DNA of 55,976 bases from Blattamonas nauphoetae (Eukaryota > Preaxostyla > Oxymonadida): assembly GCA_033064195.1 (NCBI GenBank), contig JARBJD010000420.1, positions 1 through 55,976 of the forward strand, written 5' to 3'. A program made the position numbers and the translations under genes. Every line of letters starts with the position of its first letter. Positions within the stretch are counted from its first letter, which is position 1. The notes under the pieces were generated by a model. That model was not told the origin of the DNA. It did no database searches and worked only from the letters and a program-made list of their open reading frames with translations. Shown here in pieces: positions 41,559-50,377 of this stretch.

Positions 41559-42624
41559 ATGGGTCAGATCTTACTGATTTCCATGTATCACAATGGCGAT
41601 GAGTTTAGGAGCAGAGATTTGTCTCACATTGTATGTTGAACTTTGCAGAAAGTGTATACAGCGAAAGGAAATGAATATCCGCTGCAATTCGTGCATCGAA
41701 AGAAACGTGAATCCGCACCTCAAAATCAACCTCCAACGCTGGTTGTGCATCGGAACAACAATCCTCCGCGCTCCGTCGAGATTGAGCCCGCCATCTACAC
41801 GTATGAAGTGTTTCTATTCCCAACCAAAGTGAATGCACCGAGCGATGGAGATGTGAACTATATCCCAGAGAAAATCTTCGTTAAAAAGAATCGCGTCAGC
41901 CTGGGCAAGGTGACAGTGCCAAGCATCCACCACTTCCCACATTTTCTGCGCCTGCTCGTGGATCACACTGGCCACATTCACAACCCGCTTAAAGGAAAAA
42001 CTTGGCATATTGTGGACGAGTTTGTTTCTTTCCTTCTTTCCTGAATCTCTTCTTTATTTGCACAGTCTCGTGTTGGAAGTCGTCGAGGAAGGCGGCTCGG
42101 GGAAGTCGGAAGGGGAAAGGGGTGGTGATGGGAGTGGAAATGGAAGAGTTGAGATTGGGAAACAAGACGATGCTGACCTCGAAGACTCGAACTCGGAAAG
42201 CTGGTCGGAATGGAAGGAACGGACGAAATCCGAGATTGGAAGAGAGATGTCGGAGGACACGTCGTTGCGGGATGATTGGCGTCCGATTGTTGTGGGAGAG
42301 ATGCCGGGACTGTTTGGGCAGCTTCTTCAGGAGGAGCGGTTTGGTGTGATTGCTGTCCGGAAATATGGAATGAACGAACGTGGAATTGTGTATGCACAGG
42401 AAAGTCGGACCTTGTGGTGCACGCGGAGCGGACTCGCGCTGGTGGAGAGGGAGAGGAAGGAGGGAGAGGGGAGGAAGGTCGAGAAGAGAGAGGGAGTTGG
42501 ATGGAGTGGGGCTGAGAGTAGATGCCGTGGCGCCGAACGAACTCCACCACGCGATTTGTTGAGAAGAAGTGTTGATGAACACAGAAACGGGAGTTTTGGG
42601 GGAAGAGGAACGCGGCTCGGATGA
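41559..42624 (+). CDS. Unrecognised host gene with tiny introns and duplicated 3' end
   Basis: Exons 41559..41630, 41649..42019 and 42066..42624 give about 334 codons beginning MGQILLISMYHNGDEFRSRDLSHI. The first intron would be only 18 nt (GTATGTTGAACTTTGCAG) and contains an in-frame TGA. The second is 46 nt (GTTTGT..GCACAG). The middle domain has YTYEVFLFPTKVN, a KIFVKKNRVSLGKV strand-rich part and FLRLLVDHTGHIHNPLKGK. From about 42073 the sequence duplicates 27.2 kb, with acidic LEDSNSESWSEWKE and RDDWRPIVVGEMPGLFGQLL. It looks like a gene whose C-terminal half was acquired by segmental duplication. The function is not recognised. Confidence 0.55.
41631..41648 (+). other. Candidate 18-nt intron
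   Basis: The full candidate is GTATGTTGAACTTTGCAG. It has a strong donor and a pyrimidine-plus-CAG acceptor. Its length is divisible by three but it carries an in-frame TGA, so without splicing the protein stops. Confidence 0.45.
42020..42065 (+). other. Predicted 46-nt intron
   Basis: GTTTGT donor and TTTGCACAG acceptor. Splicing joins a GA remnant to T CTC (Asp-Leu) and keeps the frame. Confidence 0.65.
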
Positions 42625-43320
42625 TCTGGAAGGGATGGAAGCAGAAGGGTCGTCGCCTCGTCCGCCCCTCCCTCCTCCCCAGCCATCCACGCCCAACCTG
42701 TTCAACTCGGCGTCTGCCTCTGTGCATGTTCCGTCGTCTCCGTTCTCTGGAATCACACTGCGCTCGCAGTTGACTTCGGAAGGACCTGAGTTCTCAGACG
42801 CGACGACACAGAGTTCGTTTGAGTGGCCGTTCTCTGCTTCGATCTCTTTGGCAGCGCATGCGTTGAGCCAGCGTGTTGCAGACGCGAACGAGACAGCTGA
42901 AATGGAGTGGATGGGGGAGTCTCATGGACATGGGATGATTTGGAATGGGAGGGTGGGAGTCGGGAGGCGGAACGGGAATGGAGTGGGGACAGGACGGCGG
43001 CAAAGGCAGGGTCAGTGTCAGGTTGTGGAGAATGTGAAATGGATGATTATCGAGAGTGGGAGGAGAGGGAGGGGAGAGGAGGACGAGGCTGACGCGTGTT
43101 GACCAGACTCTGTGATCGCCTGCTCCACTGGACTTGAGGCAGGAGTGGATGTGATTGTGAATGAAGAGGGGAGTGGCGTGAGTGTGGGTGAGGTGAGGAG
43201 ACAACGAGTTCGGGGATGGGTGAGAGTGGGGAGAGATGTGGGATGGGGGCAGATGGGGATTCGATCGTGCTTATGAGGACTTGTGCTTGCCGAGGACGAT
43301 GACGGTTGGAGGGAAGAAAT
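42073..43320 (+). repeat. Segmental duplication, copy 2
   Basis: Matches 27219..28215 (to about 43090), and 43180..43320 matches 28495..28634. About 42625..43102 keeps an open frame beginning LMNTETGVLGEE; the frame around 42565 has a TGA where copy 1 has an Arg codon. This part is probably a duplicated pseudogene tail. Confidence 0.75.
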
Positions 43321-43570
43321 GGGGGCCGACTATATCTCATCAAGCATTCCATCTATATCTCATCAAGTTTTGATCAGACCTTAACCCTGTCCCTTAATAG
43401 TCTTTTCTCAAATGCTGAATTCAGTCTTTTTCACACTCACCACGTCAATCTTGTTTTCATCTCAGTCTATTTCTCTCTATTTCGGATATTTTTGGTGCAA
43501 ACAACTCGAATATGTTGGTTCAAATAGAACACGCTGATCCAGCCCTAAATAGTTTTCTTTAGCCGTTCGG
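43321..43570. other. Gap before MULE
   Basis: A short direct repeat, CTATATCTCATCAAG, occurs twice (about 43329 and 43352). No gene is seen. Confidence 0.4.
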
Positions 43571-44649
43571 ATGACAGAGGGAGAGTTTCTCCCGGACCAG
43601 TATCAAGTATGCCGAGGAACCACTTTTCAAGAAACAATAAAGAAACTGCGTCTCAAGTGCGTTGCCAATGGTTTTGGGATTTACATTGCTCAAAGTTACA
43701 AAACAGAGCACAGCCAAGTGTACATCCTTAGATGTGAATGTGCTGGACAATGGAAAGCAAAACGGGACCTAACCAAGAAACAACGAAAGGAAAAATCATC
43801 AAAAAAATCAAATTGTTTATTCAAGATCAAGCTCGAAGGATCGGACGCGAACCATTCAATCAAAATCCAAAATGAAACGCACAATCATAATCTCTCCTTC
43901 ATGGAGAATGCATGGAACTCGAGTCGCAAGATAACAGAAGAGAAAAAGGAAATCCTGCGACCATTTGTAGAGACGTTCACAAAACCCATGAAAGTACAGC
44001 AGATCCTTGAAAATCGAGAAGAGCCCGTCAGAATACGTGCAAGGGACTACACAAATTTTGCTCAGAAACAGCGGAAAATCGAAAGATCTCAGAAAACCGA
44101 GCTGGAAATCATACGCAATTTGGCAAGCTGTAAAGGATGGGTTTGTTCCAAAAATACGGTTGGTTCGGTTCTCAGTGCTTTGTTTCTCGTACCACCGGAA
44201 GCAAAACCATATTTTCAATCCAACGCCCAGTTTCTAGCCATGGATACAACGTACAGGACAAATGCGAATGACTACCATTTACTACAAGTCGTTGGAGTTT
44301 CATCAACACTCCAATCGCTTCCGCTTGCATTTTGCTTCCTATCAGCGGAAACAGCCAGCCAATATAGATTCGCTCTTTCGGAATTGAAGAAAGTTGTTTT
44401 AACAGACCCTGCTGTCGTTATTACGGACAAGGATGCCAGTATCCGATCGGCAATCCAATCAGTTTTTCCCTCAACTCAACGACTCCTCTGCTCTTGGCAT
44501 GCGGCTGAGAGAGTAGTTATAGAAGCGAACGGAGAACCAATCTGAAAAAGTCTTTGAAATCAAAACTAAAAGTCAATGCCGATTGACCATTTTTGGATCT
44601 TGTATTAAAAGGAATTTATGACATTTCGATGACATCAAAAATGTGCCCT
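43571..44649 (+). pseudogene. Decayed MULE-type transposase, cut by Polinton
   Basis: An open frame of 324 codons to a TGA at 44543..44545, then recognisable sequence in the same frame (KSLKSKLKVNAD, further stop, FLDLVLKGIYDISM) up to the Polinton end. An N-terminal FAR1/WRKY-like cysteine region (CECAGQW, CLFKI, HNHNLS) precedes the MULE DDE core: LAMDTTYRTN (first Asp), VVGVSSTLQSLPLAFCFL and VVITDKDASI (second Asp), then CSWHAAERV. The catalytic Glu region and the C-terminal zinc finger are missing. The Polinton insertion probably removed or displaced the rest. Confidence 0.75.
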
Positions 44650-44747
44650 AAATTTGAAAATAATAGCCAAAAAATGACCTCTTGAAAAGTGTCCTTTTTG
44701 AAGCTTTTTTTGAGTACTTTCCAAAAACAAATTCGATTTCTTTTTTT

Positions 44748-44771
44748 ATTCAATTTTTTAATTTGGATAAA
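44748..44771 (+). promoter_or_regulatory. Polinton late-promoter-like motif before ORF A copy
   Basis: T-run, AATTTTTTAATTTGGATAAA, then ATG. Same as at 4555..4580. Confidence 0.6.
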
Positions 44772-45365
44772 ATGAGCTCTGTCTTGACACCAACTCAACT
44801 ACTAGAAATTTTGGAGAAAGAAAAATTGATTATGAAATCACCACCAACTCTCAATCGACAAGGAACAACATATCTCACGGCGAGTACTTTCGAATATTAT
44901 CACGAAGATAAACCAGATGACATTTATCGAGCGTACGTCAATAATTTCGTCAAAGGATACAGACCACATCTGAATCGTCAGAGATACATTCAAGTCTCCA
45001 ATTGTTGTACGAAAGCAAAGTTTCTCGAATCAATGAAAAATGAAAATTGTGAACTCATTTCTGAATACAAGTATGCTGATTCACTTGTCACATACCGGTA
45101 CGAAGGAATCGAATGGAAAGTGATTCCATCGAAATGGATGAAATGATATCGAGCTCATAATTGTCAACGAAAACATTACACACAATCGTTTGTTGAAAAT
45201 GAATTGAAAAAAGAGAATTGTGAACTCATTGGAACATACACAAAGGTACTTGAGCCATTCAAATATCGTGATTTACGAACAAAGAACGAGTTTTACGTTC
45301 GCTTGGACAATTGGTTGTATTTTGGAGACCGTCCTCACTTGAGAAAGTACCATGATAGGTCATGA
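44772..45365 (+). pseudogene. Polinton ORF A, second TIR copy (broken)
   Basis: Homologous over its whole length to the ORF A at 3961..4554, with the same modules of about 50 residues. It is broken by about one change. Confidence 0.7.
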
Positions 45366-47052
45366 AAACACTGAAAATCTATTTTTGACCACAAATCAGT
45401 CGAATCCAATGTGAGAACCATTTCGAAAAATTCTGAAAAAAATACTAAAATCTCGGGACACTGTCGGTCCTCGATCAAGACAATCCTGATCAAAATCGGT
45501 TGGGAATTCGTCGAACTGTGTACCGAACTTTGGTCCAAAAAGTGACCAAAAAAGTCGATGTTCCGATTTTGTTACTATGAACTGCTTTATGGCTCAAATT
45601 GTGTTCAAACACGTTTGATTGTGACGGAAATCATTTTGAAAGGTAGGATTTTCGATAAAAAGCACTTCTGAGATTTTTGGTTTGATCCGACCCATTGAGG
45701 TTTTTTCGCGTTTTTTGAGATTTTTTCAGAAAAGGTATGGACGTTCGGGACTATGTCCTTTTGATCACTTTTCGTCGTTTTATGGTGTTTTTGGGTGTGA
45801 AAACGCAAGTTGGCGTCTTTTTGTGTCATTCATCTCTGAAAACTTTTGTCACCACAAGTTTCGGACACTTTTTCATGAATTTTCACATTTCACTACTTTC
45901 ACTTCATTTACTCCGTTATTGCATCATTTTAACGAACATAAGTCAACGCGAGACGTATAGCGCATTTCCTTAGTTTCATTTTGTTGGTTCTTCGATCACA
46001 CCTCTGACGACACATTTGCACCAACATTTTGACACTATGGATTTTTTAATCCGATTTTCACTGCAAATCCTTCTTTCTCACGGTATGAGTGAGGTGTGCT
46101 CAAATTTTGAGGAGATTTTGTCGGATAGTTCTCCCATAAAGTCACTTTTTCATGTTTTCACTTCTCAACTTTTGACCGTTTTTGTCACTTCAAAACCGAC
46201 TGTAGTCCCTTTCATTTCATCACTTTTGCTCCCCATTTCACCTCGAATTAGTTCATCATTCCTCTTCATTTTGCTCATATCACTTCCATTTTGTGGGCCG
46301 TTCTCACTTCACTAGCACATCATTTTAGTCAACTTTTCATCACTGTTTTCACAAAAACAGAGTACAAGAAAGCGAAACAACCAACAATGAAACGGGCAAG
46401 TATGAAACTGAGAGGGAAATTGACGATCGTGAAAACGGTGTGAAATGTGACACTAATAGTGAAAATTAGGTCTGTGTTCAGGTTTTTCTCTCTTAAATAC
46501 AACAAAAATGATTCAAAAATGTTCGTGAAATGTTGGATTTTCCGGAAAAATACCGAGATATGAAGTGAGCCGTTGAATGGCGGATCTCTGCAAAAGTCCG
46601 GAAAACTCAGTAAACGAGAATTAGTGTGTTGAATTTGAGAAAAAGTTTAGTTGAAAGAAACATGAATGAAGTGGATATTATGGATAAACAACGAAAAAAT
46701 GAAGACTGAAGTGAGGTCAAAAATGAAACAATAACTAGTGAAAATGAAGTGAAAGTTTTATCAAAACCGAGTGAAACAGAGCTGAAAAAAGAAGAAAAGG
46801 AGAGTGGCATACTCGTTTTTACGTAAATGTACCGAGATCTGATGACGATCCTGAAACTCCGCATAACTCTGTAAAAGTTCGGAAAATCCAAAAAACAAAG
46901 CATCCGATCATGATCTCCAACTTCAGGAGATTCCGAAACGCGAAGAATCGGAACGAAACTATCACTTGTGAGAAATGAGTGATCGAACCCATTGATCCTC
47001 GATTTCAACGAAAAATCCAAAACTGAGAAATCAATGAAAGAATTTTCATTTT
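45366..47052. repeat. Gene-free interior of right TIR
   Basis: Inverted counterpart of 2276..3960. Open frames occur but none is conserved as protein between the two copies. Confidence 0.55.
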
Positions 47053-47074
47053 TGAATTTTTTAATTTGTATTAA
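47053..47074 (+). promoter_or_regulatory. Polinton late-promoter-like motif before ORF B copy
   Basis: TTTTTTAATTTGTATTAA then ATG. It is conserved with 2254..2275. Confidence 0.6.
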
Positions 47075-47287
47075 ATGAATCCAACTGCGATGTACAAGGA
47101 AAGACGTCGAGTATGTTCAGAACAAGCATTAATTGAATCAATGAGAGAAGAGAACTGTACGCTGGTCTCTGAGTATGTCAGAAATAATGTGCCGGTGACG
47201 TATGTTCATGAGGGAGTTCAACTTTTTCCTATCAATGAAAGAGCAAACAGAAATGAATCGACAAAAATACAATTCACAAATGATTGA
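47075..47287 (+). pseudogene. Polinton ORF B, 5' half in TIR
   Basis: The first 48 codons match ORF B at 2253. The match ends at the TIR boundary (about 47219), after which unrelated sequence of the fibre gene follows. Confidence 0.65.
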
Positions 47288-48131
47288 GAAAATGATTGAT
47301 CATACTCTGTCAACAACCAACGAGAATTCGTCAGTGATTGACTCACTTCAGAAGACAACAGAAGCACACAAGACAGCGATATCTTCAATCCAAAAAGTGG
47401 TGAGCACAAATGGATCAATCACTTGTTCCGCTGGGATTACAACACCAACAATTGGAGGATTGATCAACGTGAATGGAGCGAAGTGGAACATATCAGAGGG
47501 ATCACTTCCGAAGTATCCTGGAACATATCCGGCTTCAACATTTAAGTCTGGCATATCAATCTCACAATCGATTTCAGAAACATCTGGAATTCAGTTCAAT
47601 GGTGATGGAATAATTATGTGGTCACCGTGTGACTCACCAGCTTTGTATTACTACGATGAGGACGCTGGTTCAGGAGTGTTTTCAATATCACCAACAGGAA
47701 GTTTTTCTCAGTTGTCAGACAGAAGAGTCAAGAGAAATATTGAACCATACCCTGATGTTCTTGAGCAACTGAATAAAGTTGAAATTGTGCAGTATCAGTT
47801 CAACACATTCGACTCGAAGATCAACAAAGTTACAAGACAAATCGAGAACGAAACCAATGAAGAACACTTGAAGAACTGCAAAGAGAAATGTGAATGCTTG
47901 AAGAAGGAAAGTGAGAAGAAACACATTGGTGTGATTGCTCAACAGATCCAAGAAATATTCCCAGAGGTTGTGAATGATTCCAATCCAGATTGTCTTCAAG
48001 TTGATTATGCTGAACTCTCTTGCTTCTGTATCAAAGCCATTCAGGAACTGAGTAACATTGTTGGGCAACAACAGACAATCATTAAGGAACTAAGACAAAA
48101 ATATAATTCACTGACTAATACCATGACGTAG
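47235..48131 (+). CDS. Polinton fibre protein with S74 chaperone domain
   Basis: About 298 residues from an ATG at 47235. The N-terminal coiled coil (MKEQTEMNRQKYN...) is followed by a Gly/Ser/Thr-rich beta region (47400..47700) like a trimeric spike shaft. The C-terminal intramolecular chaperone (Peptidase_S74) has SDRRVKRNI at its start, HIGVIAQQIQEIFPEVV and VDYAELSCFCIKAIQEL. This domain trimerises and cleaves itself off phage and viral tail spikes. It is a likely receptor-binding fibre of the virion. The start is chosen because upstream in-frame sequence belongs to the TIR. Confidence 0.8.
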   Translation: MKEQTEMNRQKYNSQMIEKMIDHTLSTTNENSSVIDSLQKTTEAHKTAISSIQKVVSTNGSITCSAGITTPTIGGLINVNGAKWNISEGSLPKYPGTYPASTFKSGISISQSISETSGIQFNGDGIIMWSPCDSPALYYYDEDAGSGVFSISPTGSFSQLSDRRVKRNIEPYPDVLEQLNKVEIVQYQFNTFDSKINKVTRQIENETNEEHLKNCKEKCECLKKESEKKHIGVIAQQIQEIFPEVVNDSNPDCLQVDYAELSCFCIKAIQELSNIVGQQQTIIKELRQKYNSLTNTMT

Positions 48132-48152
48132 TCATACTAGAAATGCGAAGCA

Positions 48153-48563
48153 TTAATACTCCAACATGAGATCAACCAGAAATTCATAATACTCTTTGAT
48201 TATTTTTCCATTGATTGTTTCCGATGTTTCCATCTCAATTGATTCACCAGAACTGTCTTTGAACCAGATCTTCACAATTGATTGTCGAGTGCTTAATTCC
48301 CACTTCTTTCGCTTCGCAATCTGTTCGTTACAGAAAGCAACATAAGAATCGTTGTGTGCATCAGTCTGAATCCAATCACCATGGATTGTGATGTGCTGAG
48401 GAATGTCTTTTGAGATGACAGTTGAGTTACCATTAATTTCTTCTCTCACATGGATAAGTTTGCAGTCGAGAAAGTGAACATTTTTTTGGTTTCTGGAATT
48501 GGTAAAATCAGGAGGCAAATGAGCAGTGTGAGAATTCTGAATTGAGAAATAGCGCTTCACCAT
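48153..48563 (-). CDS. Polinton small protein, unassigned
   Basis: 136 residues from ATG 48563 (MVKRYFSIQNSHTAHLPPD); a TTG-started extension is rejected. Beta-rich, with IVKIWFKDSSGES and a terminal ...FLVDLMLEY. Sitting between fibre and capsid genes it may be a minor capsid component, by location only. A T-rich stretch precedes it at a short distance. Confidence 0.55.
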   Translation of the reverse strand: MVKRYFSIQNSHTAHLPPDFTNSRNQKNVHFLDCKLIHVREEINGNSTVISKDIPQHITIHGDWIQTDAHNDSYVAFCNEQIAKRKKWELSTRQSIVKIWFKDSSGESIEMETSETINGKIIKEYYEFLVDLMLEY

Positions 48564-48641
48564 TTGTGTTTTCAACAAAAATAAAATATCATATTTGTTC
48601 TATTCCATTTTATGACTTCGTCATTCTAATAAATCTTTGAT

Positions 48642-50330
48642 TTAGTATCCTCTCTTCACCTCTTCATAAGCTTCTTGGAGTCGACGATCAATGACATATC
48701 GCACTCGTGGTTGTCCATTCTCAATCCAAAACAACCAGTATGTTGCCTGATGTAGTGCCAAAATTGGTGGAGGAGGACCTTCTGGAGTTGAGGTGAAATA
48801 TGGATCGAGTTCTCCCTGATTGATTGGTGATCCTCTGTAGACGATATTCACTGATTCTGCTGTTGAGATACCTTCTTCACCACCAGCGATTTCACTTCGA
48901 TCTGTTGGAACCATGAATGTGAATGAAGTAGCATCCGTAACTGCTCTGGTTCTCTTAAACGACCCTCCATTGTGGCTAGCAATACGTGACATACAAATTG
49001 AATTCTCAAACTCTTCCGTTGCGGAACAACCAATGAAGTCACCATTCACCATCATCATTTGATAGAACTCAGGTGATATCGTTGACATTGGGAAATTGGG
49101 AAAGTTGGATCCAAGCATTTCGAATAAGCCAACATAATGAGGATTTCTGAAGACTGTACATTCATTTGGTCTTTCAGGGAATAAGCACATTAGATTCATA
49201 AGATTGTTGAGTTTGATGCTGATGTTTGATCTCACTCCCATTGCAGTCGCTTGTGATTGAAATGACTGTGTGTCAATTCTTTCTGCTTTCAGGACATAAA
49301 CAGTTTTGGAATATGTGTTGAAGAGGGATTGTTTCGTTGCATCAGTGATTTGATATCCGTAGCAAACTGATGTGACTTTATCCACTGATGAAGACCAGAC
49401 AGTTGAAGTGGATACCTTCGTTCTAACCTCATTAACAGTTGTGGCTGTATGATGAGCAGTTTGATCGTATTGAATCACTGGATTTCCAATTTGGGTAAAT
49501 TCTTGTGTCAGAGTGGAGTATTCATTCTCACCCAGTTGATGCATTCCATCTTGATCAACTATAGTAGTAATATTTTTGTCTGGAAATAGATCTCTGACCA
49601 CCTCAAGTGTTTTTCTAACAACAGTTGAAACTCGAACGGGACAATACACAAGTGAATCTGTTGTCAAGTGAAATCTCAAACGTAAATTGCCAAAGATGGA
49701 ATTAGGATACTGATCAAAAGTACTCAGTGGGAGGAGGTTCACAAATGGAATAACCAGTGGAATTGTCGCGGTGAAAGGTGCTTTGTTTCCATTGAGTGTT
49801 GGAACAAAATAGAATCCACACACACTTGGATCCATTCTCTGGACATTTTCAAAAAGACTGTAGCAATGTTTCATGTTGTTTTTCTCTTCAAAAGACTTGA
49901 AAGTGTGATACAGAAATGATTCGTGAACATGATTATTCTGTAGTGAATTGTCAATGATGTTTCCTTTGCTGTCGACGAGTCTCATGTCTCGAATTGCATC
50001 TGATGATGATTTATATCCGTAGAACATTCCATATTGTCCAATCATCCCAAATTTAGCTCCATCGAATGGTTGGTAAAAAGGAACAGTAACAGTTAGATCT
50101 ATTCGTAAATGACTCTTCGCAAACTCAGTCACATCATGACCGTCATAGCACAATGGAACTTCAATCTCGTCTCCAATTCTGCATGGCATGGGAGGATTTG
50201 TTGGATGCACTTCTTGGATGGAGTAGATGTGAGGTTCTGAATCCCATTGTTTTGGCAGATATGATTGCACTTCGATTTGCTCAATTAATGTCGATGTTGG
50301 TTTTGATTGATTAGATCTGAAACTTCTCAT
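48642..50330 (-). CDS. Polinton capsid protein 2
   Basis: 562 residues. Its overall plan matches capsid protein 1: an early EIEVPLCYDG strand, IRDMRL, a MxHCYSLFENVQRMDPSVCGFYFVP-like segment, IPLVIPFVNLLPLSTFDQYP followed by FGNLRLRF, and a tail with PPPILALHQATYWLFWIENG. The shared plan points to related jelly-roll capsid subunits. Which is the major one cannot be decided from sequence alone. Confidence 0.7.
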   Translation of the reverse strand: MRSFRSNQSKPTSTLIEQIEVQSYLPKQWDSEPHIYSIQEVHPTNPPMPCRIGDEIEVPLCYDGHDVTEFAKSHLRIDLTVTVPFYQPFDGAKFGMIGQYGMFYGYKSSSDAIRDMRLVDSKGNIIDNSLQNNHVHESFLYHTFKSFEEKNNMKHCYSLFENVQRMDPSVCGFYFVPTLNGNKAPFTATIPLVIPFVNLLPLSTFDQYPNSIFGNLRLRFHLTTDSLVYCPVRVSTVVRKTLEVVRDLFPDKNITTIVDQDGMHQLGENEYSTLTQEFTQIGNPVIQYDQTAHHTATTVNEVRTKVSTSTVWSSSVDKVTSVCYGYQITDATKQSLFNTYSKTVYVLKAERIDTQSFQSQATAMGVRSNISIKLNNLMNLMCLFPERPNECTVFRNPHYVGLFEMLGSNFPNFPMSTISPEFYQMMMVNGDFIGCSATEEFENSICMSRIASHNGGSFKRTRAVTDATSFTFMVPTDRSEIAGGEEGISTAESVNIVYRGSPINQGELDPYFTSTPEGPPPPILALHQATYWLFWIENGQPRVRYVIDRRLQEAYEEVKRGY

Positions 50331-50350
50331 TTATAGAAAAATAAAAAATA
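50331..50350 (-). promoter_or_regulatory. Polinton late-promoter-like motif before capsid protein 2
   Basis: On the minus strand TTTTTTATTTTTCTATAA then ATG. Confidence 0.6.
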
Positions 50351-50377
50351 CAATATCATTATTTTCTTTTAATGTTT

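Larger units (their letters stand above)
44650..47219 (+). repeat. Polinton terminal inverted repeat, right copy
   Basis: Inverted match to 4682..2108, starting at the AAATTxGAAAATAATxGCC edge and ending inside ORF B. Each copy is about 2.57 kb. Confidence 0.85.
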
